This document shows, one piece after another, positions 61,560 through 64,000 of a DNA stretch of 64,000 nucleotides; the stretch's first letter is position 1; every line of letters starts with the position of its first letter. The DNA lies in NCBI GenBank assembly GCA_017459075.1, contig JAFUDQ010000023.1, positions 62,001 to 126,000 of the forward strand, given 5' to 3'. Source of the DNA: Bacteroidales bacterium (GTDB lineage: Bacteria > Bacteroidota > Bacteroidia > Bacteroidales > UBA932). Under the pieces are notes generated by a model. It saw nothing but the letters and a program-made list of their open reading frames with translations. It was not told the origin of the DNA and did no database searches. Both the position numbers and the translations under genes were made by a program.

Positions 61560-62903
61560 TTATTCTCCAGCGTAAATGCCTGCAAAAAGGATCAACCCCG
61601 AATCAATATCTGACAATACATAAATAAATGGCCGATCGGCGTTGAATACGGCTTTGATTTCAGGGTTTTCACCAGGGAAAGGACTTCCTCCCATACCTGA
61701 AAACGTGGCCGATGCTGCTTCAACTCCTTTTTCGTCTATTTCAAATACCGTTTTTTGTTTAATCCTATTGATAGCAATGGAATGGCCGTCGTCCAAGATA
61801 TAAGAAAAATTTGCCTTTCCTAATTCAAACGCATCCTTTATTCCAATTTCTTTCAGCAAGGAATAAAAATCAAGCGTATTGTTCAGTTTAAACTTAGGAA
61901 GACTAAGTTGTATCCTTTCATTTTTGCAGGAACTCGTAATGTCTTTCCATTCTGTCGATTCTAATGAAGAAACAATATCTTCTATCGTTTTATCATTATT
62001 TGGTAATATGACAGTAAGAGCATAATGATTATCCCGCTGGCCGATTTCTAGATTTACAAGAGAAAAAGCGTCTTGAACACCATAAGGCCAATCCCCTGTG
62101 CAATTCATATAATCTAAGGTGGTTTGTTGGCCTGAATACATGGTAAAAGAATCTTTTTTTGTTCGGGCTTCATCGAATCCTTGTTTCCAAGAACCATTAA
62201 AATACAATGTGTTAATCAAGACTGCTATTTCAGCCGCAGAGATATCTGATGCATCGACTAAATCTTTGATAAGTCCATTGGTGTGAAGGCTAACCCATCT
62301 GTTTAAAACATTTGAAACGAATATCGGCTGACTAAAATCCAAGGCAGGAGTTATGGCTTTATGATTATCTGCCAAAGTTTTAATAAAACTATCTTTTATT
62401 TTGTCGGATACTGCGTTGTTTACACAAAACATATTTGCTGTAGAAACATTCACCGATAAATCCAACGCTCTTGTTCCAGAATACATTTTCTTGAAAAGCT
62501 CGTTAATCTCGCTCCGATTAAGGTCTTTGCCGATAACCTTTTGTATCTGGTCGAATGTTTCCGCATCTGCTCCGGTAGCGAGCATTCCAAGATTACAATA
62601 AAGGCTTAATGGAGAATAAGCTACATTCTTGCCTTTGAAAAGTTTATCCAGCAATATAAAAGCATAGTGGTTCTCTGTAGATAAGGCTTCTTTCTCCTTT
62701 GCAGTTAAAGACAAACTGGATATAGGCGAAGTAGGCTTCTCTTCCGGACCCACCAAATCTAATAGTTCATCCGCTTTTGATTCCACATTTGATTCATCGT
62801 TATCCGTAACTGTCTTTTCTTGTTTATTACAAGACAAGAACATAAAGCTAAGGCAAAATATAAAACAGCCTAGCAATTTCATGCTTGAATTCATCTGTCT
62901 CAT
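61560..62903 (-). CDS. Serpin-family lipoprotein
   Basis: A protein of up to 447 residues with lipobox FLSC (Cys25 from the first ATG; starts at 62894 or 62882 are also possible). After a Ser/Asp/Glu linker, the serpin fold runs from ~70 to the end: NHYAFILLDKLFKGKNVAYSP, the breach/shutter LYFNGSWKQGFDEARTKKD, reactive-loop hinge EKGVEAASAT, and C-terminal NADRPFIYVLSDIDSGLILF. The loop between hinge and F-N-A-D-R-P-F is several residues longer than in alpha-1-antitrypsin, so P1 cannot be assigned. The hinge suggests an inhibitory serpin. It is just downstream of a C10 peptidase gene on the same strand, in DNA poorer in G+C than the neighbours. Confidence 0.88.
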   Translation of the reverse strand: MRQMNSSMKLLGCFIFCLSFMFLSCNKQEKTVTDNDESNVESKADELLDLVGPEEKPTSPISSLSLTAKEKEALSTENHYAFILLDKLFKGKNVAYSPLSLYCNLGMLATGADAETFDQIQKVIGKDLNRSEINELFKKMYSGTRALDLSVNVSTANMFCVNNAVSDKIKDSFIKTLADNHKAITPALDFSQPIFVSNVLNRWVSLHTNGLIKDLVDASDISAAEIAVLINTLYFNGSWKQGFDEARTKKDSFTMYSGQQTTLDYMNCTGDWPYGVQDAFSLVNLEIGQRDNHYALTVILPNNDKTIEDIVSSLESTEWKDITSSCKNERIQLSLPKFKLNNTLDFYSLLKEIGIKDAFELGKANFSYILDDGHSIAINRIKQKTVFEIDEKGVEAASATFSGMGGSPFPGENPEIKAVFNADRPFIYVLSDIDSGLILFAGIYAGE

Positions 62904-62910
62904 ATAACAA

Positions 62911-64000
62911 CTAATAAATATCGTAGTAGAACTTTAAATAATCAACATATTGATAAGAATATGTTCCAGATGTAGAATCAGTCCTAAAGTTTATGGGACC
63001 AAGACCAACATCGAATACTCCCGGATGATAATATCCATTAGCGTTCCCATTCCAGCCGAGATTCATATGTAGAACTTTATCTTCCTGGTAGACCTCAGTG
63101 TAATTTTCTTGTTGATAATTATAACGAACTCGTCGCCTCCTAGTGACCTCTTCATCTATTACCCATGCATGACCAATGTTTTCCCCTGCTTTAGCTCCGC
63201 AGAAGAAGATTGGACCATGTTCTAGATATTCCCCCAATGGGACTGTTGATGAATAAATTTGACGGGTCCCGGTATGCTGATATCCAAAATGAGCAAATGT
63301 GTTATACAAAGAATCATAATACGCCCAAGAAGTAGAAACCCCATAGTGCATGTCAAGATTCTCTGGTCTCCCTAAATCAGCCAAAAGATGTGCGATACGA
63401 TTCCATGCCACCGTGTCTTCCGGGTAAGATGATATATCCTCTATTTTCTCCATAATGTCCCAATCATAATAATGGCCATTATAGACTATATCATATTTAT
63501 GATACGCCATAATTTGTCCTATTGCTATAGCAACACATCCAACCAAGGCATTGTTCCCATTTGGCGTTTTACAATATTTATTATATGGAGCACCTTGTCC
63601 CCACTTAGTAGGTATTATATTCCCAGTTCTTTCTTTTACTTGCCATGCTTGATATTCAACATATGGATTGTTTGTGTAAAAACATTCAATCGTATCCTCT
63701 TCTTCCTCATCTTCTCCCTCGTCATTTAACATATATCCGTAAACAGTCTTAACTGTTTGTGGATCAATCTCAACACCATTTAAATCATACACCTTTGCAC
63801 CTGTCTTTATCCTATAATATAAATCCATATAAGTAAAGACAGACTGAAGCGCTGGATTGTCATATAGATTACTCAAATTCCCTTCATCGATTATACAAAA
63901 CACAGGAATAGTTCTTCTATCTGCCGAGGCTATGGCATATCCCCTATTATCCGAAAAGTTAAACACGTGATATACTGGATTGTCGGAGCTTTTTGTAATT
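62911..64000 (-). CDS. C10-family cysteine peptidase (streptopain-like), 5' end outside window
   Basis: The frame is open to the window edge, so the N-terminus is missing; the GTG at 63966 lies inside the propeptide and is not the start. A Spi-type prodomain (VFNFSDNRGYAIASADRR) is followed by the catalytic domain: the catalytic Cys in ALVGCVAIAIGQIMAYHKY, the catalytic His in GHAWVIDE, and LHMNLGWNGNANGYY. C10 enzymes are secreted, broad papain-like proteases. The serpin gene follows after 7 bp, and local G+C is low (19 of 60 at 63481-63540). Confidence 0.88.
   Translation of the reverse strand, partial: ITKSSDNPVYHVFNFSDNRGYAIASADRRTIPVFCIIDEGNLSNLYDNPALQSVFTYMDLYYRIKTGAKVYDLNGVEIDPQTVKTVYGYMLNDEGEDEEEEDTIECFYTNNPYVEYQAWQVKERTGNIIPTKWGQGAPYNKYCKTPNGNNALVGCVAIAIGQIMAYHKYDIVYNGHYYDWDIMEKIEDISSYPEDTVAWNRIAHLLADLGRPENLDMHYGVSTSWAYYDSLYNTFAHFGYQHTGTRQIYSSTVPLGEYLEHGPIFFCGAKAGENIGHAWVIDEEVTRRRRVRYNYQQENYTEVYQEDKVLHMNLGWNGNANGYYHPGVFDVGLGPINFRTDSTSGTYSYQYVDYLKFYYDIY

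Noticed and set aside
63964..63966. GTG start for the C10 peptidase
   Set aside because: The frame continues upstream with typical prodomain sequence to the window edge, so the true start is outside.

Overview
The window looks like a chromosome segment of an uncultured Bacteroidales bacterium of gut or rumen type. The evidence is an S46 dipeptidyl-peptidase, a SecDF fusion, BACON-domain and M6 secreted proteins, an EF-G2 paralogue, a DUF4923 protein, a C10 peptidase, and several promoters of the Bacteroidetes form TTTG-N19/21-TAnnTTTG. It is gene-dense: operons often overlap by 1-8 bp and convergent stops abut. No phage, integrase, transposase or CRISPR array was seen.

Layout. 1-8.1 kb: end of mutS, folA, a minus-strand group (XRE regulator, rnhB, DPP7-like peptidase, mrp), a small unknown gene and an EF-G2-like factor. 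8.4-13.6 kb: transglutaminase-like protein, small secreted protein, NfeD-like protein and flotillin. 13.6-20.2 kb: a candidate small RNA, a DUF4838 glycosidase-like protein, DUF4923 and ThiL-like genes, a secreted EEP phosphatase and a serine hydrolase. 20.2-28.6 kb, minus: M6 protease, six-BACON lipoprotein, dnaE. 28.7-34.5 kb: secDF, PD40/SPOR protein, small lipoprotein, tRNA-Ser(GCT), tRNA-Leu(CAA). 34.6-43.5 kb: aroB, an aroD-aroA fusion, aroC, sufB, pnuC-like, sufC, a short sufD, ispE. 43.6-48.2 kb: an ABC transporter with a GntR/YtrA-type repressor and a near-perfect operator, then an outer-membrane barrel protein. 48.2-57 kb: EnvC-like and TPR proteins, an ECF sigma factor with a membrane-anchored barrel-like partner, tsaE, a lipoprotein coupled to comM. 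57-61.4 kb: nrdDG, a phosphopantetheinyl transferase with a newly noted 53-codon ORF, and mdh. 61.5-64 kb: an AT-rich pair, a serpin lipoprotein and a C10 cysteine peptidase cut by the window edge.

The most unusual content is repetitive DNA. (1) A hairpin element of about 80-95 bp occurs as a perfect inverted pair around a 7.2-kb block, plus diverged copies, one of which supplies the stop codon of aroDA. (2) Two short repeat families (heads GTCATTCYGAG and GTCATTTCGACCG) sit in intergenic DNA and also in frame inside aroDA, aroC and ispE, usually as truncated heads followed by one complete copy. (3) The word GCCGATG/CATCGGC is strongly over-represented in several reading frames. Other leads are the His-to-Ser change in EF-G2, the ECF-sigma/barrel pair, the serpin/C10 pair and the candidate small RNA.
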